A DNA stretch of 64,000 nucleotides, from contig OZ316893.1 in the NCBI GenBank assembly GCA_973895155.1, positions 7,750,001-7,814,000 of the forward strand. Direction: 5' to 3'. A program made the position numbers and the translations under genes. This stretch comes from Marsupella aquatica (taxonomy: Eukaryota > Marchantiophyta). The notes below the pieces were generated by a model. That model made no database searches. It saw only the letters and a list, made by a program, of their open reading frames with translations, and was not told the DNA's origin. This document shows positions 43,683-56,633 of this stretch, in pieces (within the stretch, counting starts at the first letter, position 1; the number at the start of each line of letters is the position of its first letter).

Positions 43683-44444
43683 TCAGATATGAGTTGCATC
43701 CAAACTAGCAAGCAGGTCCTGCAATCTACATCTAACAGAACTAAGCTGCGACGCCGTGGCCGGGTCTGAAGCATTAATAGATGATCTTGAAGATTCTGCT
43801 ATATGCCTCCCTCGTGCAGTATGATAACTTGAAGGTACACTGTCCGTCTTCAACTTTGTCTTCCGTGGAGTGACAGAAGTAGGCACCACAGAATGCAAGA
43901 TCTCACAGTCGTCATCGCTTACAGCTGACAAGGAATTAATAATGGCCTCACTGTCTTTGCAGCGGATCACTACGTCCACACATTCCATCTTTGCTGTAGC
44001 TCTATGGACAGTAGCAAACTGGACAAAGTCTTCCTTCTCGCTAAAATCCTGCGGAGGCATCCCTATGAGATCAGTCGCTGCATCAAAAATCTTAGCTCGC
44101 ACTGGAGGGAAGTGTGGCCCGATAGTAGAGTCAACCAGGAACACCTCAAAACGATACCTTTCTGTCCAGGTCCCAGCAGCAACCGAATTATGGGGACATC
44201 GACTTGACCCTTCAACAATGCGATTACACATCCACCCAGGTGTCATGAAGCGAGTGCATCCATGGTATAGAAACTTCCGCGGAAAATTGATTGGAGCATC
44301 AAAATTGACCACAAAAACCCTCATCGATGGGAAGGTCCTCGTTTCTCCAGCATTGCAGCAGCCAACGACATCTTTAAGTGTGGCCATGTCTCTGAAAAGA
44401 GCCGCCCAGCAGAAATCCAAACAATAGTGGCGAAGGGCAGGCAC
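43683..44444 (-). CDS. RPA/OB-fold-like protein fragment
   Basis: A 253-codon frame. The N-terminal half resembles the C-terminal DNA-binding domain of replication protein A large subunits. A zinc-ribbon-like Cys set (YHGCTRF...WMCNRIVEGSSRCPHN) is followed by RYRFEVFLVDSTIGPHFPPV, then KIFDAATDLIGMPPQDFSE. In RPA, this strand-strand-FD-helix order ends the single-strand-DNA-binding OB fold. Two weaker segments and a low-complexity Ser-rich tail follow. RPA-like genes occur both as host genes and as cargo of plant Helitrons. No Helitron helicase is seen here. It is short for RPA1, so it is probably a fragment or a TE-borne paralogue. Confidence 0.5.
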   Translation of the reverse strand: MPALRHYCLDFCWAALFRDMATLKDVVGCCNAGETRTFPSMRVFVVNFDAPINFPRKFLYHGCTRFMTPGWMCNRIVEGSSRCPHNSVAAGTWTERYRFEVFLVDSTIGPHFPPVRAKIFDAATDLIGMPPQDFSEKEDFVQFATVHRATAKMECVDVVIRCKDSEAIINSLSAVSDDDCEILHSVVPTSVTPRKTKLKTDSVPSSYHTARGRHIAESSRSSINASDPATASQLSSVRCRLQDLLASLDATHI

Positions 44445-45371
44445 TCAGCCGGGCGCAAGCACTACTCAGGAAGGGACGAATACCGATCTGCAATGGTTGC
44501 AAATCAAATGACAAGCCGGACTGCAGAACACTCGACAAATTGTGCAGAGGGGTCACTAGATAAGTACATTATCGTGGGGCGCAAAGTGAATGCAAGTAGA
44601 GGATCCAGAAGGGAGACCCGGAGTTTAGGGCCGAGTTTTGGGAGACGTTGATTTTACAGGGACGTTGACTCTACGGAAGCGGAGCTTTGGGAGACGTTCA
44701 TTTTAGAGAGATGCGGAGTTTTTCTCTTGGGAGACATGGCGGACACTTTGTGTACTTGGGCACGTTTTAATGGAGTAAATATGCGGCAAAATAAATCAAA
44801 TAAAAAAAGACTTTGTCTCCTTCCGTTCTAAATTTCTCACCCTTCCCCTAACATAAATCTGAGTTTTCATTTTTTGAAGGCATTGGCTGAACTTGTGGGA
44901 GCTTTCCTTACATACATTGAATCTTATAGAGGTTGCTATATGGCTGAACTTGTGATGAGGGGCCTAAAACAGGGCCCATAATAATGTCTACAATACTTTG
45001 TCAGTGCCATGTGCCACATGTTTCAAATGTTGGATCTAGGCCCTTATATTGCCAGTTATATGGACCATTGGCACACTTTATGTCACATCATGATGACTTA
45101 CAAGGGGAGAGTTTTTAACACATTTTCCTGCTTTTAAGGTGAAGTTATAAGGGTTTTTGAAGAGGAGGGACACAAAAGCATTGGGTGAGGCAGGGGTCAT
45201 TTTGCTTTTTAAAACTCTATTTTCTTTTCTTTAGGGGGGGGGGGGGGTCATCACGCACTTAGTATATATTATTACATAAATATGAGAAACATAAAAATAA
45301 GATTGGAAATGATTATCATTTCCTTGCCAAGTCCTGTGAAACGCGACCAAACATACAGCTAGGCAGGCGTA

Positions 45372-45662
45372 TTAATTAATTTAAGGATGAAACATGGAGG
45401 TAGCTCAGGGTGGGTGGGGGTGGGGGTCACTTCCACCCATTAAATGTTCACATCATGTGCAAATGATCGAAGTAAGGGGCCTTTTATTCATTACCCTAAC
45501 CCTAAACCCTAAACCCTAAGACTTGCGCACATATATGCATGCATGCATATGTGGAAGGTTAATTAATTTAAGGATGAAGTATGGAGGTAGCTCAGGGTGG
45601 GTGGGGGTGCGGGTCACTTCCACAAATTAAATGTTCACATCATGTGCACCAAAGTATGGGGC
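45372..45662. repeat. Direct duplication of about 105 bp (45372-45481 and 45559-45662)
   Basis: Both copies begin TTAATTAATTTAAGGATGAA and include GGAGGTAGCTCAGGGTGGGT and ATGTTCACATCATGTGCA. The telomere-type stretch lies between them. Confidence 0.85.
45492..45519. repeat. Short interstitial telomere-type repeat
   Basis: About four consecutive CCCTAA/CCCTAAA units, the plant telomere motif. Such short internal tracts are common as break-repair filler or in plant promoters (telo-boxes). Confidence 0.85.
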
Positions 45663-47518
45663 GTTTCAGTCATTATTAATTTGTAAGGAAGTGCTTAGAA
45701 GTAGGGATGAAGTAAGGGGGTAACAATTCAAAAAGTCCCACTTTTCATCACACAATTCATTGGTTGCCACATGTCAATAAATGATTGGTGGGTTTTGTGA
45801 CCTTCCTATTCCTTTTTGAGAGAGTGATTAAATCAAACATGCATGTTTGCAGATGCATGTATAACAAGTTCAGCGATCCTAAGGTGAACTTGGGAGGTAG
45901 CTAGGTAGGTACCAATTGTCTCAGTCCCTTAACAATAGAACTTATAAAGCGCCAACTACAAGGTAGATCGAGTGAAACCTCTTAATTAAACTGGAACTCC
46001 ATGGCTCATCATGTGGATGAGAAAACTCATGACCAGTATGTCAAATAATAAGCATGTATGCCATTTGTCATGATTTATACGTACTATCCTTTATTCATGT
46101 TTGTGCAAAGAACAGGTAATGAAGGCTAGCTAGTATGATATGTCAATGGAAGGGTAATTTAAGGATTAATAATCCGTAATCTAAGGATTTTGAAGGTTGA
46201 CCATCATTAACAAGTGTGACACTATATAAGAAGTGATCGAGAGTAAATACATGCCATTCTATATTCAAGTAAGTTAGATTACTTTTGGTGACAAGCAAAT
46301 AGACTCTAAATTGATGTGTGTAACTTAACATTTTACAACTGAAGCTCAATTACATTTCAAACTTTATTAAAGTTTGACGAATTGAAAAGCGGATTATGTA
46401 CGTATTTATAAAATCAAAGTAGAATCCCTCAGCCCTCCCTCTTTTGCTACATTAAGTGAACCCCCTGAGAACAAACCCCCCCCCCCCCCATGTATATCGT
46501 TTGATGCATTAAAAATGCCTTGTTATGCATGTAAAAACATTACTTATCCTATCACATTAGATCCTTTTGTAAATTAGTACTAGAAAATTATTGTTCTTCC
46601 TGTGTTAATTTGTCTAAAACTCTGGTAGCTTATAGACTTCATGAAGGTAAACAAACTAGTACTAAAATGAATTAACAAAGGGAATATTAGGCTACACTAT
46701 ATCCCTAGAGGAATATTCCATAGTCTACATTACTTATTTAAACTTCAATATATTGCGCCATTACTCTATCTTCATTTAAGAAGGGGGTATCAACCAATGA
46801 CCTATTTTCAAATGGTACATTGGGGGTCCTTAACCCCAAAACAAATTGACATGAGCACGTAAGATTGAGGCAGCAGGGTATTTCAGGGTCACACAATAAT
46901 TAGTATGTGTGACACTAATCTTGTGACATTTGAGATGGCTGATGTCGTGGCCAGCCCCTATAACCAGCTGGTATGCATTTGGTGAACTGGAATGCCATTA
47001 AAAAGCTTGGATGACAATTCTATTTACATAGACCATATTGTAAGAAAGGATGGGTCGGATACAAAATAAATAAAGACCTAGACAGGGCCCAACAACAATT
47101 TCAATGTCCCAACAATAATAAAAAACATGCACTTTGAACCAAAAATGTCAATAAACTCCCGGAGTAAGCTGCCCAAGAAAGAAAACCATACACATGAACT
47201 TCAAATTTGAATAGCATAAGCATGAATTCAACATGGTGAGTGACTGCCTTAGAGGGATTAGAGGCAGTGGCCCCAGGCTTGCAGGGTCAACGATAAGGTT
47301 TCCCACCTAGCACATTCGCTCACATGCAACAAGGACGTTTGAATGCTTTCCCGGAGTCATGAATGCCGTGGGCCCCACCTAATTATGCACAGTATTCAAC
47401 ATAATAATGAACTTCTCCAATCGTCCTTCCGACAATCCCAACGCGCACATCCACCTCCTGAGGAATTCTGAATCGACTTCGTTGCAATATTTTGTACACA
47501 GGAACGGCAGTGTGCACC

Positions 47519-47704
47519 ATGACGCCGGAACCGAAGGAACGATGCACCTGTCAGTACAAATGTTCGCGCTTACGGGATGGGTATGATTTTGTGAGCCCAA
47601 GGAATCGAAGACGACATGCAAACTATGACAAGACAGGCAGGGTCATTCCTGCAAAGTTTTTAGTGGACCGTGGGCATCCGGATGGCCATGGCCTATCGCA
47701 TCAA
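47519..47704 (+). pseudogene. Tnp2/Transposase_21-like gene, 5' exon part
   Basis: 62 codons from the ATG at 47519, up to the CACTA insertion. The product has a Cys/His motif, CTCQYKCSRLRDGYDFVSPR followed by NRRRH, like the N-terminal finger of Tnp2-type proteins (C-x-C-x3-C ... R-x-RH). Removal of the CACTA element with one CAA continues the frame into 59784. Confidence 0.6.
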
Positions 47705-47734
47705 CACTAGAAGAAAACAGGGCCCTTTATGACC
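47705..47734 (+). repeat. CACTA left terminal inverted repeat
   Basis: Thirty bases starting CACTAG and ending TTTATGACC pair with the inverted right end at 59751-59780 with about seven mismatches. Confidence 0.85.
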
Positions 47735-48620
47735 AATCACCCAATGACGGAGATGAATAAATGACCAAAATTTTTAATGACACAAAAAGAATGACAGGGG
47801 AATGACTGTCCACAATGACCAATGGACTGAAATGACAAAATGTTAACTTTTGCATCATTTTGTATAATGTCTGTAATGACTGATGTGACCAAAATGACCC
47901 AATTTCCCTAAATGGTCAATTTAGACACATGTCTTAAATGACGCAATTAATAACAACAATGATAAATCAATGTTTAACAACATTATAGTCACTCTGGACA
48001 ATGATTGAAATGACCAAAAATCTATTTGAGTCATTTTGGACAACGGTGATAAATGACAAAAAATGTATTACCGTCATTTTAACCAACGGTGTTAAATGAC
48101 AAAATATAGGGTCAATCTGAAAATGAGAATATATCAATGTTTACAACAACATATTGTCATTATGGACTTCTCCCATAAATGACTAACTCTAGGGTCAATC
48201 TTGAAATTAGGACATATCAGTGTTTACAAGAACATACCGTCATTATGGACTTCTCTCATAAATGACTAACTCTAGGGTCAATCTTGAAATTAGGACATAT
48301 CAGTGTTTACAAGAACATACCGTCATTATGGACTTCTCTCATAAATGACTAACTCTAGAGTCAAACTTGAAATTAGGATATATCGGTGTTTACAACAATA
48401 TACTGTCATTATGGACTTGTTGCATAAATGACTAAATATATGGTCAATCTAAAAATCATGATATATCAATATTTACAATAACATATAGTCATTATGGACT
48501 TATTGCATAAATGACTACTTATAGAGTCATTAAAGAACCCAAGAGATATGAAGATTAAAATACTCAATAGTCATTCCAGACACCGGTCATAATTGTAGAG
48601 TCATTGATATAGTTGATAAC

Positions 48621-51600
48621 CCTTCCACTAAGTGCGGGACACAATACTCATCATTGTCCTCCCACTGGTTGGGGCATTAGCAATTTGAACACATGTCTTG
48701 CATTTACTTTAGGCATGACGCACCTAGCTTTGGGGAAATCACTCCCAAGTCATACACCTTTGGAGTGATTTTCCATAAGTGTCACCATATATAGATGCGC
48801 GCATACTACCGTATCCAAAGGCAAATGAAACCTTTTTGTCTCTCCAAGAAGTAGGGCAAGACCAATGGAAGGTTGTCATCCTTTGTTGTAATTGTGTCAT
48901 GTTTGTGCCGGTGTTTGGATGGGGAATATTTTAATTTGCAAATAAATAGTGATGGGGCATTCAAGGAGCTAGTGTAATCTTTATTGGGTCATTTCTAAAA
49001 ACATTTGCATTACAAATACCAATGACTACAAGTAGGGTCATTAAATTTGTCATATGGACTGTCATATAAGTCAAGTGACTGGACTTGTGGTTATTTGTGT
49101 GGTCCCTCATGCAGTCATTAAACACAAGCACAAATGACCAGTTTGGGGCTGGGGGCTTGAGGTGGGCCCTAGAGTGCCATGGGGCCCCACATAGAGGTGA
49201 GAACCCCTCCACTAGGTGCGGGACACTATACTCATCATTGTCCAACCACTAGTTGCGACATAAACACTTTGGACACATGTTTTTGCGCTTACTTCAGGCA
49301 TGATGCACCTTTGGGGAAATCACTCCCAAGTCGTATGACTTCGGAGTGATTTGTCAAAAGTGTCACCATGTATGCATACCATCACATCCAAAGGCAAATA
49401 AAAGTTGTTTTTTGGTTCTCCAAGAGGTAGTGCTACACCAATGGAATGGGCAGGGGAGTCGTGCTTCTCAGTATGGTGTGGGTGCGGGATTAGGGTATAG
49501 GAATATTCCAATCTTGCAAGGAATCTAAAGCTGGCTCTAGTTGGAGGTACTAGGGCCTTTATTGGGTCATATGTGAGCAATGGCCCGTCATAAATGCCAA
49601 TGACTAAAAGTAGGGTCATTAAAACTGTCATATGGAGAGTCATATCAGTCTAATGATTGGATTTGTGGTCATTTGAGGGGTCCCTTATGCAGTCATTAAA
49701 AGGAAAAGCACAAATGACCAGTTTGGGGCTAGGGGCTTGAGGTGGGCCCTAGAGTGCCATGGGGCCCCACATAGAGGTGAACCCCTCCACTAGGTGCGGG
49801 ACACTATACTCATCATTGTCCAATCACTAGTTGTGACATAAACACTTTGGACACATGTTTTTGCGTTTACTTCAGGCATGATGCACCTTTGGGGAAATCA
49901 CTCCCAAGTCGTACGACTTTGGAGTGATTTGCCAAAAGTTCAACCATGGATGTATACCATCACATCCAAAGGCAAATAAAACATATTTTTGGTTCTCCAA
50001 GAGGTAGTGCTGCACCAATGGAATGGGCAGGGGAGTCCTACTTCTCTGCATGGTGTGGGTGCGGGATTAGGGTATAGGAATATTCCAACCTTGCAAGGAA
50101 TCTAAAGCTGGCTCTCTTTGGAGGTACTAGGGCCTTTATTGGGTCATATGTGAGCAATGGCCCGTCATAAATGCCAATGACTAAAAGTAGGGTCATTAAA
50201 AATGTCATATGGAGAGTCATATCAGTCAAATGACTGGATATGTGGTCATTTTAGGGGTCCCTCATGCAGTCATTAAGGAAAAGCACAAATGACCAGTTTG
50301 GGGCTAGGGGCTTGAGGTGGGCCCTAGAGTGCCATGGGGCCCCACATAGAGGTGAGAACCCCTCCACTGGGTGCGGGACACTATATTCATCATTGTCCAA
50401 CCACTAGTTGCGACATAAACACTTTGGACACATGTTTTTGCGTTTACTTGAGGCATGATGCACCTTTGGGGAAATCACTCCCAAGTCGTATGACTTCGGA
50501 GTGATTTGCCAAAAGTGCAACCATGGATGTATACCATCACATCCAAAGGCAAATAAAACCTGTTTTTTGGTTCTCCAAGAGGTAGTGTTGCACCAATGGA
50601 ATGGGCAGGGGAGTGGTGCTTCTCCGCATGGTGTGGGTGTGGGATTAGGGTATAGGAATATTCCAACCTTGCAAGGAATCTAAAGTTGGCTCTCTTTGGA
50701 GGTACTAGGGCCTTTATTGGTTCATATGTGAGCAATTGCCCGTCATAAATGCCAATTACTACAACAAAGGTCATTAAAATGGTCACATTGGATGTCATAT
50801 AAGCGGAATGACCTGAATTATTGTCATTTGAGGGGTCCCTCATGCAGTCATTAAGGAAAAGCACAAATGACCATTTTGGGGCTAGGGGTTGGAGGTGGGC
50901 CCTAGAGTGCCATGGGGCCCCACATAGAGGTGAGAACCCCTCCACTAGGTGCGGGACACTATACTCATCATTGTCCAACCACTAGTTGCGACATAAACAC
51001 TTTGGACACATGTTTTTGTGTTTACTTAAGGCATGATGCACCTTTGGGGTTTAGGGTTGTTTTGTGGTTCTCCAAGAGGTGGTGCTGCACCAATGGAATG
51101 GGCAGGGGAGTCGTGCTTCCCTATATGGTGTGGGTGCGGGTTTAGGAAAGAGGAATATTCCAACCTTGCAAGGAATCTATTGGGGGCTCTCTTTGGAGGT
51201 ACTAGGCGGGGTACTAGGGCCTTCATTGGGTCATTTGTGAACAATGACATGTCATAAATACCAATGATTACAAATAGGGTTGACCATTGAAACCGTCATA
51301 TGGAATGTCATATAAGTCAAATGACGGGATTTGTTGTTATTTGAGGGGGTCCTTTGTGGAGTCATTGAAGACAAACATAAATGACCAGTTTGAGGCTAGG
51401 TGCTGGAGGTGGGCTCTAGAGTGCCATGTGGCCCCACATGGGGCTGGAAACCCCTCTACTAGGTGCGGGATATTATATTTACTATTCTTCAACCATTAGT
51501 TGCACCATAATTAATGTTGAATCATATTTTTGCATTTACCTAAGGCATGATGAAACTTTGGGGAAATCACTCCCAAGTCATACGGCTTTAGAGTGATTTG

Positions 51601-53600
51601 CCAAAAGTCTCACCATGTGAAATAATAGTTGTTTTCTTGTTCTCCAAGAGGTAGGGCAAAACTAGGGGAAGGTTGTTGTCCTTCTATTTAACTGTGTCAT
51701 ATCTATGCCAGTGTTTGGGTGGGGAATATTCTATTCCATTGCAAAGGAAATGCGAGGGGGCACTCCAACAGGTAGTGTAATCTTCACTAGGTCATATTGG
51801 AGTAATGGTGTTCATTAAAGCCAATGACAATAGTAAGGGTCATTTTGGCAGTCATATTGCAGGTCATTTGGACCAAATGACTGCATATGTGGTCATTATA
51901 GAGGTCCCTCATAGTGTCATTATGGACCAACATAAATGACCAGTTTGGTGCTAAGGATTGGAAGTGGGCCCTAGACTGCCATGGGGCCTTGCATGAAGGT
52001 GGCAACCTCTCCACTAGGTGCGGGACACTATAATCATCATTGTCCAACCACTAGTTGTGCCATGAACACTTTGGAGCCATCTTTTTGCGTTTACTTAAAG
52101 CATGATAGAACCTTGGGGAAATCACTCCCAAGTCATACAGATTTGGAGTGATTTGCCAAAAGTGTCACCGTGGTTGAATACCATCATTATCAATGGCAAA
52201 TTGAGCCTTTTGTTTTGTCTCTCCAAGAAGTAAAGCAATGTCACCAATCAATGGAAGATTGTTGTCCTTCTATGTAAGTGTGTGATTTTTGTGTTGATGT
52301 TTTGATGGGGATACTCCATTTTGCATATGAATAGTGTCGGGGCATTGTGAGTAGGTGTTGTAATCTTCATTGGGTAATTTTGGAGTAATGTTGTGTCATT
52401 AGTGCCAATGACTGCACTAAGGGTCATTTTGGGAGTCATTTTGGATGTCATTTGTACAAAATGACTGCATATGAGGTCATTAGACAGGTCCCTCATGATG
52501 TCATTATGTACCAGTAGAAATGACCCTTTTAGGTCTAGGAACTTTGGGTGGGCCCCAATGTGCCATGAGGCCCGCCATGGGGCCCTACATGAAGGTGGTA
52601 ACCCCTCCACTAGGTGCGGGACACTATACTCATCATTGTCCAACCACTAGTTGTTAGTTACATGAACATTTTGGACACATGTTTTCACGTTTACTTAAGG
52701 CATGATGCAACCTTGGGGAAATCATTCCCAAGTCGTACAACTTTGAGGTGATTTGCCAAAAGTGTCACCAGGGATTAATACCATCATTTGCAAAGGCAAA
52801 TCGAGCCATTTTTTTTCTCTCTCCAAGAGGTAGCGCAACACCAATGGAAGGTTGTGGTCCTTCTATTTAACTATGGCATGTTTGTGATTGTGTTTGGATG
52901 GGGGATATGATATTTTGGGGATATTTTGCAAATAAATTGTGACGGGGCACTCTAGGAGGTAGTGTAATCTTTATTAGGTCATTTTGGAACAAAGTTGTGT
53001 CATAAATGCCAATGACTACAAATAGGGTCATTGAAACGGTCATATAGGATGTCATATAGGTCAAATGACCAGACTTGTGGTCATTACATTGGTCCCTTGT
53101 GGAGTCATTTAATTAGAAGAAGCTCAAATGACAAGGTTTGAGCTAGGGGCTGGAGGCGGGCCCCTAGAGTCATAAATGTGGTACTACATAGAGCTGGGAA
53201 CCTGCCTCCGGGTGCAGTACACTCTACTGTATACTATTCTCCATCCATTAGTTGTGGCATAAACCTGCACTTTGGGATATGGGGGTTCTCTTTTTGGAGG
53301 TACTTGTGCTTCATTGGGCCATTTGTGAACAATTCTACGTCAGAAATGTCAAATAATGACCTCCTATAATGTCATTGTGATTATGATATGGGAGTACCAA
53401 ATCACCCAAAATGGGGTCATTAGAGGAGTCCCTCATGCTGTCATTGAGGAAATAGGTTAAAATGACCCAACTGGCCAGGGCTAGGGGTAGAGGTGTTTAG
53501 AGTTTAGAGTGTAAACCTAAACCCTAAACAATGGAAAGGCTCTGTTTGGAGGGATGCAGTTCCTCATTGGCTCATTTGTGTGTTGTGTCATAAATTCCAT
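48621..53600. repeat. Tandem array of about nine 510-600-bp units inside the CACTA element
   Basis: A recognisable landmark, CCTCCACTAGGTGCGGGACAC, begins near 48621, 49204, 49781, 50359, 50937, 51450, 52005, 52601 and (degenerate) about 53200. Each unit includes CATCATTGTCCAACCACTAG, GGGGAAATCACTCCCAAGTC, a CTCCAAGAGGTAGTGC segment and a cluster of GTCATT/AATGAC motifs. Units 49.2-51.0 kb are the most alike, suggesting recent amplification there. Short frames within the units (MDNDEYSVPHLVEGFSPLCG on -) are by-products of the repeat and are not called as genes. Confidence 0.9.
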
Positions 53601-53639
53601 ACAATGACAGAAAATGGGGTCATTGATGCTGAATACCCA

Positions 53640-55700
53640 ACTATTTCATGCATTAACAATACCTAATGGCTATTTTGGTCCCAATTTTGGTCTTCCTTTG
53701 GCCCCCTCTTCTCCATGGTCCCATTCACCACAATATGGGTGAAATATGGATTAACTAGGGCGGTGAATGAGGACAATAGTCAACAATATTAATACTCCAA
53801 ACAAACAAAGCAAAGGCCACAAAACAACTGCCTTACACCTGGGTTATTGCAAAATGAACATAGTGTAGGGAGTTTTTATCAAGTTCTTAACATACCAGGA
53901 CGTACTAATAAATAAGCAAAAACAAAGCAAAAACATCATTAACTTGTTAAGGCAAGCTTAATACTAAATTTGAGAGTGTTAAACTTTAGTGTCTCCTTTG
54001 CTAACCTTTGCCACAAAGTTTCAATAATAATGAGGAACAAGAGGGAAATTTAATTGTTTGTGACTCAGTTGGTAGATGGACAAAATGTTTCTCTACAAAT
54101 AAAGCTTTGTTTGGAGATATTCCACTTTACACAACATCTCTACTATCTGAAATGCTTGCACTTATGTAGAGAACCCATTCCCTGGGCCCCAACAAAGATA
54201 CTGAAGCCCCCCTGCACGCATGAAGGTAATTTATATTTTATTGGCCTGTAATAATCATAATGCATTTTTTTGAATGAAGGGATTATATTAACCTTGGATT
54301 AGTATATTACAATACAAAAGCCTTATTATATCCATTCAAAATTTTATTTTTATTTCTAAGGAAAGGTGTGACATAGTCAACAAAAACATGTGTCATTTTT
54401 ATATTGGTCCACATGTCATTGCATAAAAGTAGGGGTTATGTAACTCAAAATATAAAATTAAATATTTTTGTAAGCTATTGAATCTACACTCTGGGCATAG
54501 TGGAGGTTCACGGGCCGTCTGGGGTAGATTTCACGGGTGGGGTGGGGCGTGGGCACGTTCTTGGTGAGAGGGATTTGAATCCTCCCGCGTGACCTCGCTT
54601 CCCTCCTGCACATTGTCCCTCATGCCCATCTTTAGCAGCCGCTGACCGCCATAGCTTTCCGTTGGAGAGTTGTGAGAGCGTGGGGAGGGATTGATGGTGG
54701 TTTGCGATGCTCTCGATCTAGATTTGTGGAAGGTCTGAAAAGAACAAGCAGATGTAGCTGTACGTGAACATTGCGCACAGTGGATTGGGAGTATTGCTTC
54801 AGTGTGACTAGTCTTTGTATAATCCTATTGTTGGTGCTGAGTGGATGGATCGGACAGTTCAGAAAGTTCAGGCTTGAATGCCTTCGTCACTCATTGTGTT
54901 GTAGCGTTTTAACACATCATTCTTGTTTTGGACAAATTGATGGAATGGTAGGGCCCTGGGGGTAGGGCGCAGGGCAATACACTGTGTTAGTGTTGTTGAG
55001 TTCACGGTTTGATTCAAACCTTGCTGATTGAAATTTTCTAATTGATCAGTAGGATTATGAACGAGGGTGGTAATCGACTGGTGGACCCACTCAAGGACTA
55101 CTATTGGACTGGAGAATGTCTGGCCAAGACAAACGATGGCTCCAAGAAGAGTGGCGCACTCAACTTCAATACTGTGGCATTGCTGACAACCTGATTGGCA
55201 CAAACGGTCGGAGCTAAATCACAAGAATGCCTTTGTGATTGCTTTGCTTTCGATGGTAGTTGTGACTGAGAGCCTTTGAGTGGGGAGGACGGGGCTACAA
55301 GGTCGACAAGGCATATACAATTTTGGGCAAGAGCAAGATTTGCAATTGTAGAGACAAAGGATGGATGCAACAATTTTAGTCACAGGCCTTTTGGTTTCAT
55401 TTTAGCAGCCGAGGATGCAGCACTTCCAATCGCAAGCCTTCCAGGCTCACTTTGGCTGCAAAGGACGTAGCACTTGCAATTATTGCAGGCCTTCCGGGTC
55501 TACTTTTTGGCAACAGATCAAGCTAGGACACAGCTTGCAGCGGCACTTCCAGCCCTTTTGTAGACGGTATGTTAGCTTTTTTCGCTAATTAAAAGAATTT
55601 TAGGAAAGAAGAATTGGCACATGAATCATATATTGAAAAGCAATCCGTCATTTTGTATGTCTTCACAAGAAGCAGTGCCATACACGTCCATCACTAACTA
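53640..55700. other. CACTA interior, no supported gene
   Basis: The left part is AT-rich. The 54.5-55.6 kb part is more GC-rich, with exon-like GT/AG signals but only short frames. It may be captured host sequence. No product is recognised. Confidence 0.4.
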
Positions 55701-55737
55701 AAATCCAATAGCCCAGTTGAATAGATTTTGTTGCATT

Positions 55738-56460
55738 TCAGAGGTAGCCGCATTTATGGAGCAACGTTTCTAACCGTGTATTGATTCCAAGGCTATTCAA
55801 GAACTTATAGTGCCTCTCGGATTTTGATTGTTTATTGCTTAATTTGCTAGTTGGCCAGTCATATATCTGAACGTCAGCATTTAGCGTGAGATTGTACAGA
55901 TCAATTCTATGGTATCTGGAGCTATTCCTCACTAAATCCCATCTAGTCAAGTAATTACGTACTATTGGTCTATTGTTCGGCGCCTCACTCAATTCAGCCA
56001 ACAAGCCAAAAACGGTTCCGACAGATGGCTACGAAAACACATTGGAAACTACTATAAGTTCCAATTATGAGAGATATGATTGATTTTAATGTCTGAGAAT
56101 TTGAAGGCAAGAAATCTGGCTTTATACTCTTTTTGGGGTCAGTGTTGGTAGAAACGGATCATATTTCTATGTGAGAGATTAGTTTAGTCAGTGTTTTATG
56201 ATATTACAAAACCGAGAAGGATCAAAGCTCCGCGTTGTATTCTCAATCTGGATTATTTTCCCCTCAAGATCTTTGAAACCTTTTTGGCTTCGTACTACTA
56301 CTGCCGTGGAATTTTTTGGGAATAATGATTCTACATGTAGACTAGCCAGGTTAAGCATGGAAAATGCAATTGTCACCGCCCTATACTTGGGAATAATTAA
56401 GTTTACCTGACTTAAAAATTGTTCTTTACAAATGTCAGAGTTCGGTCCCACAAATTGCAA
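55738..56460 (-). pseudogene. Possible captured gene fragment in the CACTA interior
   Basis: Two frames in the same register, 56460-56188 and about 56030-55738, are separated by a stop-rich gap that could be an intron (acceptor-like CGTAG near 56025). Residues such as KNSTAVVVRSQKGFKDLEGK and RYHRIDLYNLTLNADVQIYD look like real protein. The 3' frame ends LLHKCGYL-stop. No family is recognised. CACTA elements often carry host gene pieces, so capture is plausible. Confidence 0.35.
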
Positions 56461-56532
56461 TATATGACCTTTTAATAGAAACCTTTCAGCATTGGAACTT
56501 GGAAGCTCTTGGCCTGCTGCTGCTGCTGTGCC

Positions 56533-56633
56533 TGCATGACATAGTAAGTATTAGCGGACCCACTTGGTCTAGCATTTCATTCCTCCTGCATGACATAGTA
56601 GGTACTAGCGGACCCACTTGGTCTGGCATGGAT
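56533..56633. repeat. Two-copy 50-60-bp tandem repeat
   Basis: CTGCATGACATAGTA then CGGACCCACTTGGTCT occurs twice in succession with small differences. Just downstream (56750-57010), segments of about 125 bp containing CATCTTTTAGAAA and AAGCTTACATC...GCAGCTC also recur. Confidence 0.75.

Larger units (their letters stand above)
44650..47490. other. Non-coding intergenic stretch
   Basis: About 2.8 kb has dense stops in all frames. It contains a run of about 15 G near 45234-45247, a run of C near 46478-46489, a telomere-type repeat (45492-45519) and a duplicated segment of about 105 bp. No gene is supported. Confidence 0.6.

Noticed and set aside
45492-45519. A true telomere or chromosome end
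   Set aside because: There are only about four units, with unique sequence on both sides.
49204-52643. Minus-strand ORFs beginning MDNDEYSVPHLVEG as a gene family
   Set aside because: They recur only because the satellite unit recurs, they differ in length and frame, and they lack splice or codon signals.
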